The position numbers and the translations under genes are program-made. The notes under the pieces are model-generated. The model saw nothing but the letters and a program-made list of their open reading frames with translations, searched no databases and was not told where the DNA came from. Shown piece after piece: positions 35,567 through 44,231 of a stretch of 44,310 nucleotides of DNA. The stretch is from contig CAILZL010000030.1 in assembly GCA_903838705.1 (NCBI GenBank), positions 1 to 44,310 of the forward strand, read 5' to 3'. Within the stretch, counting starts at the first letter, position 1; each line of letters begins with the position of its first letter. Origin of the DNA: an uncultured Pseudomonadota bacterium (GTDB taxonomy: Bacteria; Pseudomonadota; Gammaproteobacteria; Steroidobacterales; Steroidobacteraceae).

Positions 35567-36352
35567 TCACTTGCTGGCCGAATTCATACCCATATCAGCT
35601 TCCAATCGGGTCTGGCTCTCACATCCGATAAGATAGGTAAGCTCACAAGATTTCCTGAACAGCTTCAGCGCTTCATCATTACTTTGCTGTACTCCTTGTC
35701 CCTGCGCGTAGGCAACACCAAGGCTGTAACACTCGCTTTCAAGATCGCCATCGCAGGCCTTTCGATACATCTCCGTTGCCTTGGTCAGATCCTGTGTGAT
35801 GCCGTTGTTGCCATCTGTGTACATGTAACCAAGTGCAGCACAGGCTGAGGGCGCGCCACCCTCACATGCTATTTTGAATGGGGCTTCTGCTTTGACGAAG
35901 TCCTGTGGAATGCCTTGCCCACGGCTATACATGGAACCTAGAAGAAAGCATCCCTGCACACTTCTGCCATCGCAGGCTTGTTGATACAGCAGAACAGCTT
36001 TGGCTTTGTCTACCTTGACGCCTTTGCCTTCTCCATTCAGCAGCCCAAGGATATAGCATGCTTGGGCGGAATGGTTTTTACATGCTTTATCCAGCGACCT
36101 GGCAGCCTTGACGTAATTCTGTACTACCCCCTGACCATTTACATACATCTCACCAATTTTTGTACATGCATCAGTATTTCCAGCATCGCACTGTTTCTGA
36201 ATAATAGCGGCAGTATTATTTGTAGCTGCTGGCTGGTCTGGCGCTGCTGCAGCAACATGACAGATCAGTAGTGCCAGCACCGCAATGAATGATGCAATTA
36301 GAGTGCTGCTGCGATCACGGCGTGAATCCATAAGCAGGATGTTTGTATCCAT
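35567..36352 (-). CDS. Exported cysteine-rich Sel1-repeat protein
   Basis: 261 residues, ATG at 36352 (an alternative ATG lies seven codons in). A hydrophobic signal segment (about 17-37, LIASFIAVLALLICHVAAAA) is followed by five to six Sel1-type repeats of 36-38 residues: KIGEMYVNGQGVVQNYVKAA, ILGLLNGEGKGVKVDKAKAV, LLGSMYSRGQGIPQDFVKAE, ALGYMYTDGNNG, SLGVAYAQGQGVQQSNDEAL. Each repeat boundary has the spacing AC-x7-8-C (ACKNHSAQAC, ACDGRSVQGC, ACEGGAPSAC), as in Helicobacter Hcp proteins, where these cysteines form disulfides. Probably periplasmic or secreted; a protein-binding role is likely, the partner unknown. Confidence 0.85.
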   Translation of the reverse strand: MDTNILLMDSRRDRSSTLIASFIAVLALLICHVAAAAPDQPAATNNTAAIIQKQCDAGNTDACTKIGEMYVNGQGVVQNYVKAARSLDKACKNHSAQACYILGLLNGEGKGVKVDKAKAVLLYQQACDGRSVQGCFLLGSMYSRGQGIPQDFVKAEAPFKIACEGGAPSACAALGYMYTDGNNGITQDLTKATEMYRKACDGDLESECYSLGVAYAQGQGVQQSNDEALKLFRKSCELTYLIGCESQTRLEADMGMNSASK

Positions 36353-36369
36353 CTACTCATCCAAATAAA

Positions 36370-36393
36370 AAGCCAGGCGGTCAGGCCTGGCTT
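36370..36393 (-). terminator. Rho-independent terminator of the 36434-38191 gene
   Basis: AAGCCAGG / CCTGGCTT, 8-bp stem with 8-base loop. On the minus strand it is followed by TTTATTTGG. It lies 40 bp after the stop of the leftward modular-protein gene and before the Sel1 gene. Confidence 0.75.
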
Positions 36394-36433
36394 CTGATTC
36401 ATTCGGTGTAAAGATAGGCCATATCACACCTGA

Positions 36434-38191
36434 TTATGGACCACCGACGCAGGCAGCGAAGGGGTCTGCCAATTCGGTTTTGATAATGGGTGTTGCATTG
36501 GCAGGCGCGCTGGTAGGAGCGCTATACATTGCCCAGAATGGATCACTAGCCGGTGCGCTGGCATTGGAAGCATTGCTGCAATTGCCATTCGTTGCATTGG
36601 TCGTACACGTCACTACAACGTTACTGATATTGCTGCTGATAATAGTGCCAGAGCCGGCGGACACTGTGCAGGTCTGGCCAACGGGTTGCGACTGCACGGT
36701 AACTGCATAAGCGCCCGGGGCAAGCGGTGTGGTGAAGGTAAAGCTGCCATCGGCTGCAACTGTCAGGGAATTGGTTCCATTGTTTACCAGTACTACTGAC
36801 TGGCCCGCGCTCAGACCGGAGAGCGTGCCACCCACAGTATAAGTGCTGGTTGTGCAGATCACGGCTACATTGGTGATGTTAGTGCCAGAAACAGCGCCTG
36901 ACGCATTTACCACCAGGCAAGTCTGACCTGGTGGCTGAGTGGCAACGGTGACCAGATAGTTGGCTCCGGAGGCTACGGCCGTTGCGAAGGTATATGCACC
37001 ATTGACGGTGATTGATTTTGCGTCCGTGCCGTTGTTATTGAGGATAACCGTTTTACCTGTACCAAGACCTGTTACCGTTCCCCCAACAGTGCGGTTGGTG
37101 GCAGAGCAGATAAATGTCACCGTCTTGTTAGCGCTGATGTTGCTGCCGGCTGCATTGCCAGTGGTGACCGAGCATGTCTGGCCAGCAACAGTCGCTACAA
37201 CATTCCAGGAGGTACCTGCATTCTGGGCAGGGAAAGCAAAGCTGCTGCTGCCAACCAGGACGGTTTGTGCATTGATGCCATTGTTGGTCAGGGTGACTGT
37301 ACCCGTATGACCCGTGACCGTGCCGCTGACGACATAGGTATTGATACACGAGATATTGGCGTTGGTCACATTGGTAGAACCGATATTGAGGGGGCCGCCA
37401 TTAGTTACAGAACAGAACTGGCCTGTGGGTTGAGTCTGAATGGCCACGGTATAAGAAGTGCCTGAAGTCAATGCTGTTGAAAATACATACGAGGTTGCAT
37501 TGCTGGCAATCAGCTTGCTTGAGCCCCCGTTCAAGGTGATTCTCAGACCCGACCCAGTGAGTCCTGAGATGGTGCCACCGATTGTATAGGTCTTTGCACA
37601 AGTCACCGCTATATTAGTCACATTGCCACTGGCGATCGTGCCGGTGCCATTTCCATTGCTGCCACCAGTTACGGTACAAGTATATCCAACAGGCTGGATA
37701 CCTACGCCGACTGCATAGGAAGCGCCATCAGTCAGTGCAGTGGCAAACTTGAAGGTTGTCGCGCCATTGGCGACGATCAGACTGGTGGCATTTAATCTCA
37801 GCACTAGCCCCGAGGCGGCCAGTCCAGATATGGTACCGCTCACGGTGTAGGTGCTGACACAGTTAACATTTACATTGGTAACGTTTGCTCCGGCAACTGT
37901 TCCGGAGCCATTCCCATTATCGCCACCGGATACAGAGCAGGTCTGGCTGGGTGGCTGGATCAGCACGCTAACGGCGTAAGTGTCACCGGAAGCTAATGGG
38001 GTAGGGAAGTTAAAGCTGCCATTGGTATTCAGTGGCAGGGAATCGCTGCCATTCTTCAAAATTACGGTGCCGCTGGAAAGTCCGGTCAGATTGACTCCTA
38101 CGTTATAAGTGACTTGCGCCTCAGCAACGGAATAGCCTGCCAGAGATATAAAGGCCAGCAGCAATAGCAGACTGCGGAAGATGATTTTCAT
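36434..38191 (-). CDS. Modular secreted protein with six cysteine-paired repeats
   Basis: 585 residues. Signal peptide (MKIIFRSLLLLLAFISLAGY), cleavage expected after AEA, mature start QVTYNVGVNLTGL. There is no lipobox cysteine, unlike the paralogue at 568-2583. Six modules of about 75-85 residues carry the family pattern, with openings NVGVNLTGL, TVSGTISGL, TIGGTISGL, VVSGTVTGH, TVGGTVTGL and TVGGTLSGL, and two cysteines each (Q..C and a final V.C). Module 4 (TGHTGTVTLTNNG ... NAGTSWNV) is the counterpart of the duplicated module in the lipoprotein. The last about 50 residues (CSNASNASAPASDPFWAMYS, PIIKTELADPF) match that protein's tail. Extracellular or periplasmic structural role inferred. 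Confidence 0.85.
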   Translation of the reverse strand: MKIIFRSLLLLLAFISLAGYSVAEAQVTYNVGVNLTGLSSGTVILKNGSDSLPLNTNGSFNFPTPLASGDTYAVSVLIQPPSQTCSVSGGDNGNGSGTVAGANVTNVNVNCVSTYTVSGTISGLAASGLVLRLNATSLIVANGATTFKFATALTDGASYAVGVGIQPVGYTCTVTGGSNGNGTGTIASGNVTNIAVTCAKTYTIGGTISGLTGSGLRITLNGGSSKLIASNATSYVFSTALTSGTSYTVAIQTQPTGQFCSVTNGGPLNIGSTNVTNANISCINTYVVSGTVTGHTGTVTLTNNGINAQTVLVGSSSFAFPAQNAGTSWNVVATVAGQTCSVTTGNAAGSNISANKTVTFICSATNRTVGGTVTGLGTGKTVILNNNGTDAKSITVNGAYTFATAVASGANYLVTVATQPPGQTCLVVNASGAVSGTNITNVAVICTTSTYTVGGTLSGLSAGQSVVLVNNGTNSLTVAADGSFTFTTPLAPGAYAVTVQSQPVGQTCTVSAGSGTIISSNISNVVVTCTTNATNGNCSNASNASAPASDPFWAMYSAPTSAPANATPIIKTELADPFAACVGGP

Positions 38192-38266
38192 GTTTGCTTC
38201 AATTTATTACTTCGGTCGATTCTTGATGGAAACGCTTGCTGGTCGGCTCTCTGTTTAAAGAAATCA

Positions 38267-38320
38267 CCAGCATGTATCACTCAGTACATCTGTCTATTTA
38301 CTGAGTGATTTTCATGCTGG
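38267..38320 (-). terminator. Long interrupted palindrome downstream of the phosphoesterase gene
   Basis: Outer arms CCAGCATG / CATGCTGG (38267-38274, 38313-38320) and inner arms ATCACTCAGTA / TACTGAGTGAT (38276-38286, 38299-38309) enclose a 12-base loop, with a 1 x 3 base internal loop. That gives 19 base pairs in total. It lies 54 bp after the stop of the leftward gene. On the minus strand TGATTTCTTTAAA follows. A terminator or mRNA 3'-end stabiliser is most likely. Confidence 0.6.
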
Positions 38321-38373
38321 ATCAATTATCTGTCACTGTTGTGATTCTCAAATGAATGAGCAACGCCATAACA

Positions 38374-41214
38374 CTAATTACACAATCCAGAAACACTGTA
38401 GGTGCAAGTCCATGTTTTCGCGGGTACTCCATTCACTCTGGTGGTGCCATTTTCGATGTTGTTGGCACTTGTTGGATCAGGATTGCCAGCCAGTACCCAG
38501 GATTTGACGAACTCTGACTTGACCCCGGAAGGGGAAACCGTGACACGCAGATGTCCGCTGCTGCTATCAACGATAACAGACTGGTATCCATAAGAAGTTG
38601 CAGTTGACTGACCATTGGTTGTGTTTCTAGCACTAGGTTGGGGCACTTCCTGATAAACAATTCCATCCAGTGTTTGTTGGCCGTAGAAGTGATCGTGCCC
38701 ATGAAATACGGCAGTAACTTTATTGTCGACCAGTAATGAGTGAATAGGCTTTGTCCAGCCTGGTCGCTTTGAGGCGAATAAATTACTACCTAGTGTGAAA
38801 GCGCAGGGCGATGCAGTGGTGCAGCTTCCAGTCAGAGTTGCATCAAATCCACCCCATTCGAATAATTTGGCAACTTCAGATCCGCCGCGCATCTGAGTAC
38901 CGCCACCTGACAGGTTATGCAGGAAGATGAACTTGTACTTGGTACCGTTTGCCGTACTCTGCGCCAGAGTGTCTTTAAGCCAGTTGTACTGGGTTGTACC
39001 CAAAGTAACATTCCAGCCAGTATTACCAGTGCTGCTCCAGTATGGGTCCAGCACAACAAATAGCGCATCGCCCCATGTCCATGAGTACCAAGATGCTGAA
39101 GGTGTGCGAGCCACTGATTCGCCGCTGGTCGTTGTATACCCACTGTAGAAAGGCTGGGAGGCAGGCGCAGGATTGGCGTAGTAATTTGCCCTAGCATTCC
39201 AGCTCCAACCTGCCAGAGGACCAAAACTCTTACTGCCGGGGAGATTACCCCATTCTCCCTCGTGGTTTCCATTAGCTAGGAATAGCGGAACAGAGTGCGT
39301 TACCAGACCGAAATACGGTAAGTCAAATCTATAGCGGGAGATTACCTGGGCTTCAGTAGTGGCCTGTGGCGAAGTCGCAGTGGTATCAAGGGCCTGGTTG
39401 TGCTTTTCAAGGAAGAATGTATCTCCCAGATCAACCAGGAAATCCGGTGAATCGCCCAGCATGTTCTTGAGTGTCTGGCGATAGAGATAGATATCCGTGT
39501 TTTCATCCAGATGTGAATCGGCCTGTACAGTAAATACAAAGGTACTACCCGGTGGTCGTGCGGTATGGAACTTGTATTCAGGGGTCTGAGTGGTCTGACC
39601 ATTGAATTGGCCTGCGCTAGGCGTAAAATTCACGCGATAGTAATATTGGGAATCCGGAGTCAGGTTGCCAATGTTGAACACAGTCGTAATACCGCCAGGT
39701 ATTAGTGCAATTGGCGAGGTGATGTTCGAATAACTGCCGGGGCTCGTTCCATAGCTGACCGATACTGTGCCTCTCTGATCAGCACTGAATAATTTCATCA
39801 CGATGCTGTTCGTGGTGGGGGCTCCCAGCACAATACTGGCGTTAAGTGTGGAGCCGTTGACGCAGGTGACTTCAACATTGTTGACATTCGTGGCGGCCAC
39901 CATGGTGCCGGAGGCATGGAACAACGAGCAGGTTTGACCTGCTGGCTGAGTGCCTACAGTCACTTCATACGTGGCCAGTTCGCCTAGCCCTTGCGGGAAA
40001 TTGAAGCCGCTATTGCCTGATATTGTAATTTCGCTACCACCATTAATAATGCCACCATTGTTCAGCAGGGTCACAGACAATCCGGCGCCCAGCCCGGCAA
40101 CAGTGCCTCCTACGGTGAGGGTTCCAGTCGTACAGGACACCAGCACATTGGTCACATTGGCACCATTTATCGTGCCACCCGATGGATTGAAGACGAAGCA
40201 GATCTGTGCGGCAGGCTGCGTCCCAATGGTTACTGAATAACTGTTGCCTGAAACAACAGGTGTGGAGAAGGTGAATGTCGTATTTGCAGTCAGTGTGATT
40301 GCGTCAACACCATTATTCAGCAGCGTCACCTGCTGGCCGGTGGTTAGTCCGGTAAGAGTGCCACCTACAGTGAAGGGAGTATTGGAACAACTGATATTGA
40401 CGTTGGTGACATTGGCATTGCTGATGGTCCCGTTGTTGGGATTCAGGAAAACACAGTTATATCCGGTGGGCTGGGATTGAATAGAGACCGAGTAAGCAGT
40501 CCCTGATGTCAGACCGGTAGAGAAGACATAGCCGGTTGCGTTAGTAGGGATGATTTTATTGGCTCCGCCGTTCAGTTTCAGAATCAGGCCCGACGCAGTC
40601 AGGCCAGAGATCGAGCCGCCCACTGTATAGGTGGATCCGCAGTTCACCGCCACATTGTTGATATTGGCACCGCTGATGACGCCGGTACCACTATTCACCG
40701 AGCAGGTCAGGCCCACCGGCTGGATGCCAACACTGACGGTGTAGGTAGCACCATTGGTCAGGGCACTGGCAAATTTGAAGGTTGTTGCTCCGTTGGCCAC
40801 AATCAGGCTGGTTGCATTCAATCTGAGCACGAGACCGGTGGCAGTCAGACCAGAAATGCTACCGCCCACTGTGTAGGTGCTGACGCAGTTGACACCCACT
40901 GTCACATTAGAGTTGGAAATAGAGCCGGAACCATTACCGTTATCACCACCGGTTACGGAGCAGGCTTGTCCGACTGGCTGGATCAGAACGCTGACGGCGT
41001 AGGGCGCACCCGAGGCTAGGGGGCTGGAAAAAGTAAAACTCCCGTTGGTACTGAGATTCAGCGTATCGCTGCCATTTTTCAGGATGACCGAACCTGCTGA
41101 CAGTCCCGTGAGGTTAACACCGACGGTATAAGTGACCTGTGCCTGGGCTGTGTAAATTCCCGCAAATAACATCATGGCGATGAAAGCCATCACACTACGG
41201 ATAATTCTGTTCAT
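38374..41214 (-). CDS. Modular secreted metallophosphoesterase
   Basis: 946 residues from the ATG at 41214, preceded by GGTGGA (an upstream ATG at 41238 adds only eight residues). Signal peptide, then AQVTYTVGVNLTGL and five cysteine-paired modules to about residue 450. A fibronectin-like domain (NSIVMKLFSADQRGTVSVSY, YYYRVNFTP) follows, as in purple acid phosphatases, then a calcineurin-like phosphoesterase domain: ADSH near residue 565, GDTFF near 597, GNHEGEWG near 650, FLHNLSGG, VFHGHDHF near 838. All metal-binding motifs are present, so phosphatase activity outside the cytoplasm is expected; the substrate is unknown. The C-terminal end (WTCTYSVSGLCN) has two cysteines. It is the only member here where the modules carry an enzyme. 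Confidence 0.87.
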   Translation of the reverse strand: MNRIIRSVMAFIAMMLFAGIYTAQAQVTYTVGVNLTGLSAGSVILKNGSDTLNLSTNGSFTFSSPLASGAPYAVSVLIQPVGQACSVTGGDNGNGSGSISNSNVTVGVNCVSTYTVGGSISGLTATGLVLRLNATSLIVANGATTFKFASALTNGATYTVSVGIQPVGLTCSVNSGTGVISGANINNVAVNCGSTYTVGGSISGLTASGLILKLNGGANKIIPTNATGYVFSTGLTSGTAYSVSIQSQPTGYNCVFLNPNNGTISNANVTNVNISCSNTPFTVGGTLTGLTTGQQVTLLNNGVDAITLTANTTFTFSTPVVSGNSYSVTIGTQPAAQICFVFNPSGGTINGANVTNVLVSCTTGTLTVGGTVAGLGAGLSVTLLNNGGIINGGSEITISGNSGFNFPQGLGELATYEVTVGTQPAGQTCSLFHASGTMVAATNVNNVEVTCVNGSTLNASIVLGAPTTNSIVMKLFSADQRGTVSVSYGTSPGSYSNITSPIALIPGGITTVFNIGNLTPDSQYYYRVNFTPSAGQFNGQTTQTPEYKFHTARPPGSTFVFTVQADSHLDENTDIYLYRQTLKNMLGDSPDFLVDLGDTFFLEKHNQALDTTATSPQATTEAQVISRYRFDLPYFGLVTHSVPLFLANGNHEGEWGNLPGSKSFGPLAGWSWNARANYYANPAPASQPFYSGYTTTSGESVARTPSASWYSWTWGDALFVVLDPYWSSTGNTGWNVTLGTTQYNWLKDTLAQSTANGTKYKFIFLHNLSGGGTQMRGGSEVAKLFEWGGFDATLTGSCTTASPCAFTLGSNLFASKRPGWTKPIHSLLVDNKVTAVFHGHDHFYGQQTLDGIVYQEVPQPSARNTTNGQSTATSYGYQSVIVDSSSGHLRVTVSPSGVKSEFVKSWVLAGNPDPTSANNIENGTTRVNGVPAKTWTCTYSVSGLCN

Positions 41215-41474
41215 TCGAAATCCACCCCTGAGTCCCAAAACCAGAAATTGTTAGTATTGGCCGATTGTACCCGCTTGATTGTAAAAAAATATCAATTCTC
41301 CGCCCGCCAATAACGGGCAGGACCATTATGTAATGCGGATTCATTGGCTAGAGGTGGCATCAACCTCAGTCCGTATTAGGCGGGACGATTGAAAAAAATT
41401 GAAACCCCAGATTTGAGAGCTGGTTTGGCAACCGGATTCAGGTCAATCAGGCGGTTTCTGTCGGTGTTGGGTTG

Positions 41475-42251
41475 TTAATCCCGAATGCCGATGAATGTGC
41501 CACGGAGAAAATCCGTGTAGGAGTTCTCCAGCTTCGTTTTCATGTCTGGCACAAAATGATCAAATTGTTCCAGAACAGTTCCGAAGCCAAGGTCGGAAAT
41601 CAGAGCAATCAGATGTTCCCGCTGAATCCAGAACGATGCGTTGTTGTGGAAAGAGGCCCATCGCAGATTCTGCCTTTGCTCCAGCGTCGCATCCATTGAA
41701 AACTCGCCGTACCAGCGACCCGGCAGGCCTTCGTTTTGTGTCAGTGGAGACAATGTATATCGGGTTTTTTCATTTGCCCTGATGGAGAAGTGCGTCTGGA
41801 CTATCAGCAGCTTTCTGGTCTGTCTGGATAGTTGCTCAAGAAATGCTTTGGGTTTGTCCAGGTGATACAGCAGGCCACAACAGAATGCAGCATCAAACTC
41901 GCCGTACTTTGCGATATTCATGACATTGTCCTGAACAAAGCGCAAATTGGGCAAATTCACATTTTGTTTCACAAATTCGCAGCACTGGATATTGATGTCA
42001 CGCACTTCAATGCCCAGTGTCTGAAATCCCATGCGTGCGAAAGCGACTGAATAGCCGCCTTCAAGGCAACCCAGATCCACTATCGAAAATGCTTCTTTGT
42101 TTTGTGGAAATACCAGGTCCAGAATTCGGCGGGTTGAAATCAGAATGCTACGATCCTCCATGATCTCCGATTCCGGCCTCCCATCTAGCGGCATGGTCAG
42201 CATGCCATTGTCGAGTCGAATGTTGTGCGCGGTGAAAACAGGTGTATTCAT
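41475..42251 (-). CDS. Class I SAM-dependent methyltransferase
   Basis: 258 residues from the ATG at 42251 (a GTG three codons upstream is also possible). The Rossmann core has motif I VDLGCLEGGYSVAFARMG (about 60-77), GIEVRD as the acidic end of strand 2, FVQDNVMNI and FDAAFCCGLLYHLDKP as motif IV, then LLIVQTHF. The C-terminal part (RYTLSPLTQNEGLPGRWYGE, SFWIQREHLIALISDLGF) resembles small-molecule or glycan methyltransferases. No neighbour fixes the substrate. The gene lies alone between intergenic stretches of about 190-230 bp. Confidence 0.82.
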   Translation of the reverse strand: MNTPVFTAHNIRLDNGMLTMPLDGRPESEIMEDRSILISTRRILDLVFPQNKEAFSIVDLGCLEGGYSVAFARMGFQTLGIEVRDINIQCCEFVKQNVNLPNLRFVQDNVMNIAKYGEFDAAFCCGLLYHLDKPKAFLEQLSRQTRKLLIVQTHFSIRANEKTRYTLSPLTQNEGLPGRWYGEFSMDATLEQRQNLRWASFHNNASFWIQREHLIALISDLGFGTVLEQFDHFVPDMKTKLENSYTDFLRGTFIGIRD

Positions 42252-42440
42252 TACGGTCACCAGCTGATATTTTTGTTAAAATTAAAGACGGGAAAATGTA
42301 TCCCGCTGCTCCCATTTCTTATTGTCGCCCTTAGCTGATTCATGGTCAGCTCTGAAGTTGATAATTACCCTCGCACCAAGCGCTGTCAAACAATATCTGC
42401 CAGCTGGCCGGTCAGAATAGATCTGACGTGAGTCGGAAAC

Positions 42441-43076
42441 CTAGTTGTATTTGTGCAGGCGTGCTTGTAGTTTAGAAAGTGAATCGCAGCCTGTCTGGTT
42501 TTTCAAATCACAGCCCTTTTTGTAAAATTTCATTGCTTCTTCACTGCTTTGTTTGACGCCTTCACCATTCAGATAGGATCCGCCGAGATTGGTGCATGCG
42601 GAACCGCTTCCAGCATCGCAAGCTTTCTGCAGAAGTTTCAATGCATTCTGTAAATCTTGCTCAACACCTTGCCCGACGAGGTATAGATTTCCGAGGCTGG
42701 CACAGCCTGTCGCATCGTTGCCATCACAGGCTTTCTGGTAGAGTGAAGCAGCCAGTGTTGAATCCTGTTTGACTCCCAGGCCCTTGTCGTACAGGTCACC
42801 CAGTCTTGTACAACCTGGAATATATCCACCATCACAGGCTTTCTGAAATAGTTCAACCACTTTGAGATAATCATTATCGGGACTGTCAGCCTTGATTAAG
42901 GCTGTACCCTTGTCGAAGCAGCTCTTAGGATTGCCGTTTTCACAGATAAGCTGTGACTTCACCTCATCGGCTTTCGCGACTGGAGGTTTGTCCTGGGTGG
43001 TGGCAGATTGCTCATGGACTGCTGCGCCACACCCGGAGATTAGTAACGAAAGAATGGTAAGTGATGCAACTTTCAT
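42441..43076 (-). CDS. Cysteine-rich Sel1-repeat lipoprotein
   Basis: 211 residues. Signal sequence with lipobox LISGC (about residues 12-16), hence a lipid-anchored envelope protein. Four Sel1-type repeats (RLGDLYDKGLGVKQDSTLAA, SLGNLYLVGQGVEQDLQNAL, NLGGSYLNGEGVKQSSEEAM and an N-terminal degenerate one) with the disulfide-type spacing ACDGGYIPGC, ACDGNDATGC, ACDAGSGSAC, GCDLKNQTGC. It is a smaller relative of the exported Sel1 protein at 35567-36352, here with a lipid anchor. Partner unknown. Confidence 0.87.
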   Translation of the reverse strand: MKVASLTILSLLISGCGAAVHEQSATTQDKPPVAKADEVKSQLICENGNPKSCFDKGTALIKADSPDNDYLKVVELFQKACDGGYIPGCTRLGDLYDKGLGVKQDSTLAASLYQKACDGNDATGCASLGNLYLVGQGVEQDLQNALKLLQKACDAGSGSACTNLGGSYLNGEGVKQSSEEAMKFYKKGCDLKNQTGCDSLSKLQARLHKYN

Positions 43077-43348
43077 TATTGATCAGAACTCAAATAAGTT
43101 ACTTTAGTGAATGTAGTTTACCCCCGCATAATCCCATGTCCAAATTTTGTTTGGGTGTAAATGCACTTGGTATTGCATTTGGCATTATGGCTTGCGCCTG
43201 AGTTTGTGTCGGATTCTGTGGCTTGATCAAGGTGACGCGCATCAGTATCGCTATGTCAACCAGTCGCCATTTGCTGCGTTATAGAGTTCATGCTAAGTCT
43301 TCCAGAATATCAGGACCATCAGGTCAGACATCGATTTTGGAGAGAATA

Positions 43349-43774
43349 ATGATCAAAATATCGGCCGCAATTCTTGCGATGATGTTTCTGCTCCTCACGC
43401 AGGCAGGTGCACACCATTCCTTTGCCATCTATGACATTGATAACAAAATCACGCGGACTGGAATATTGACGAAACTGCAATTTACCAATCCACATATCCA
43501 GTTCATCCTGCAAGTTGACAACAATGGGAAGAAGGAAACTTGGAAGATTGAAAGCTTGAACACGTTACGATGGGATCGGGAGATTGGGAAGAGGGATGTG
43601 GCAGAGGAGGGAGAAAAAGTCACCATTCAGGGCTGGCCGGCAAGGGATGGCAGTGATTCCATGGTGCTCAGCACGATTGTTTCTCCCAAGCATGGAAAAA
43701 CGGTTGTGGTTGACAGGATCAGGCAGGAGCGGGCACGGGAGGATATCCCTGCGGTCACTGTCAAAAGGAATTGA
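43349..43774 (+). CDS. Exported DUF6152-type protein (copy 2)
   Basis: 141 residues from the ATG at 43349, supported by GGAGAG; a frame opening at 43223 has no such support and would bury the signal peptide. Signal peptide of about 20 residues (IKISAAILAMMFLLLTQAGA), mature start HHSFAIYDIDNKITRTG. Then KLQFTNPHIQFILQV, WKIESLNTLRW, EGEKVTIQGWPARDGSDSM and a charged C terminus. The same plan as copy 1 at 34514-34957 (NPH motif, KxTW, G..VT....P.RDGS), but well diverged and without the Gln/Pro tail. Function unknown; a copper or other metal role has been suggested by the HH start only. Confidence 0.82.
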   Translation: MIKISAAILAMMFLLLTQAGAHHSFAIYDIDNKITRTGILTKLQFTNPHIQFILQVDNNGKKETWKIESLNTLRWDREIGKRDVAEEGEKVTIQGWPARDGSDSMVLSTIVSPKHGKTVVVDRIRQERAREDIPAVTVKRN

Positions 43775-43884
43775 GGTCAGACTATCAGAAGCGGTCGGTG
43801 CACCCAAGATTGCAGCCCCGGGCGTTGTGTTCAGGTCGCAGAAGTAGCCAGATTGAGTGGTGTCAAGTTTATGAACATCAAGCC

Positions 43885-44169
43885 CTATTGATAAGGATTG
43901 GGAACGACATTGCAATATGCCCGTCCTATCGAAACAGTTTGATTTTGTATGGCGCTCTTGAATGTACCGTTAATAAACAGATAGCCGCCTTGCGACGGTT
44001 GGGTTGGTATAAAAAACGGTTGTGAGAGCAGTTCTATCGGTTCACCGGCTACCATCAGGAAACCGTTATCGTAAGTCAAGCTCTTAGGTGGCATGAAGTA
44101 GACAGACGTAGTAACCTGATTTCCGAAATTGAGAAATATCTGTCCGTAAATATTCAGTTCGCTGATTTG
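43885..44169 (-). pseudogene. 3' remnant of a gene cut by an IS481-like insertion
   Basis: An open frame on the minus strand runs without start signal from the inner edge of the IS (about 44169) to a TAG at 43885, 94 codons. Its product (QISELNIYGQIFLNFGNQVT, SVYFMPPKSLTYDNG, FLMVAGEPIELLSQPFFIPT, GYLFINGTFKSAIQNQTVSI, YCNVVPNPYQ) reads like a real protein of beta-strands rather than chance frame. The first Met lies 26 codons in, and the frame continues upstream into the IS, where it stops at 44197-44199. The missing 5' part should lie beyond the IS, outside the window. Family not recognised. Confidence 0.6.
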
Positions 44170-44184
44170 TGTAGAAGTTTCGAC

Positions 44185-44229
44185 TTGATCTGACAGTTAC
44201 TGAGTTTGTGGTAGTGACTGTCAGGTCAA
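44185..44229. repeat. Imperfect palindrome inside the IS end
   Basis: Arms 44185-44201 (TTGATCTGACAGTTACT) and 44213-44229 (AGTGACTGTCAGGTCAA) match at 15 of 17 positions around an 11-base loop. It starts 3 bp past the transposase stop codon. It may be a transposase-binding or terminator structure. Confidence 0.7.
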
Positions 44230-44231
44230 AT

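Noticed and set aside
43159-43180. Hairpin AAATGCA / TGCATTT upstream of the second DUF6152 gene
   Set aside because: A 7-bp AT-rich stem without context to a promoter or stop codon, likely chance.
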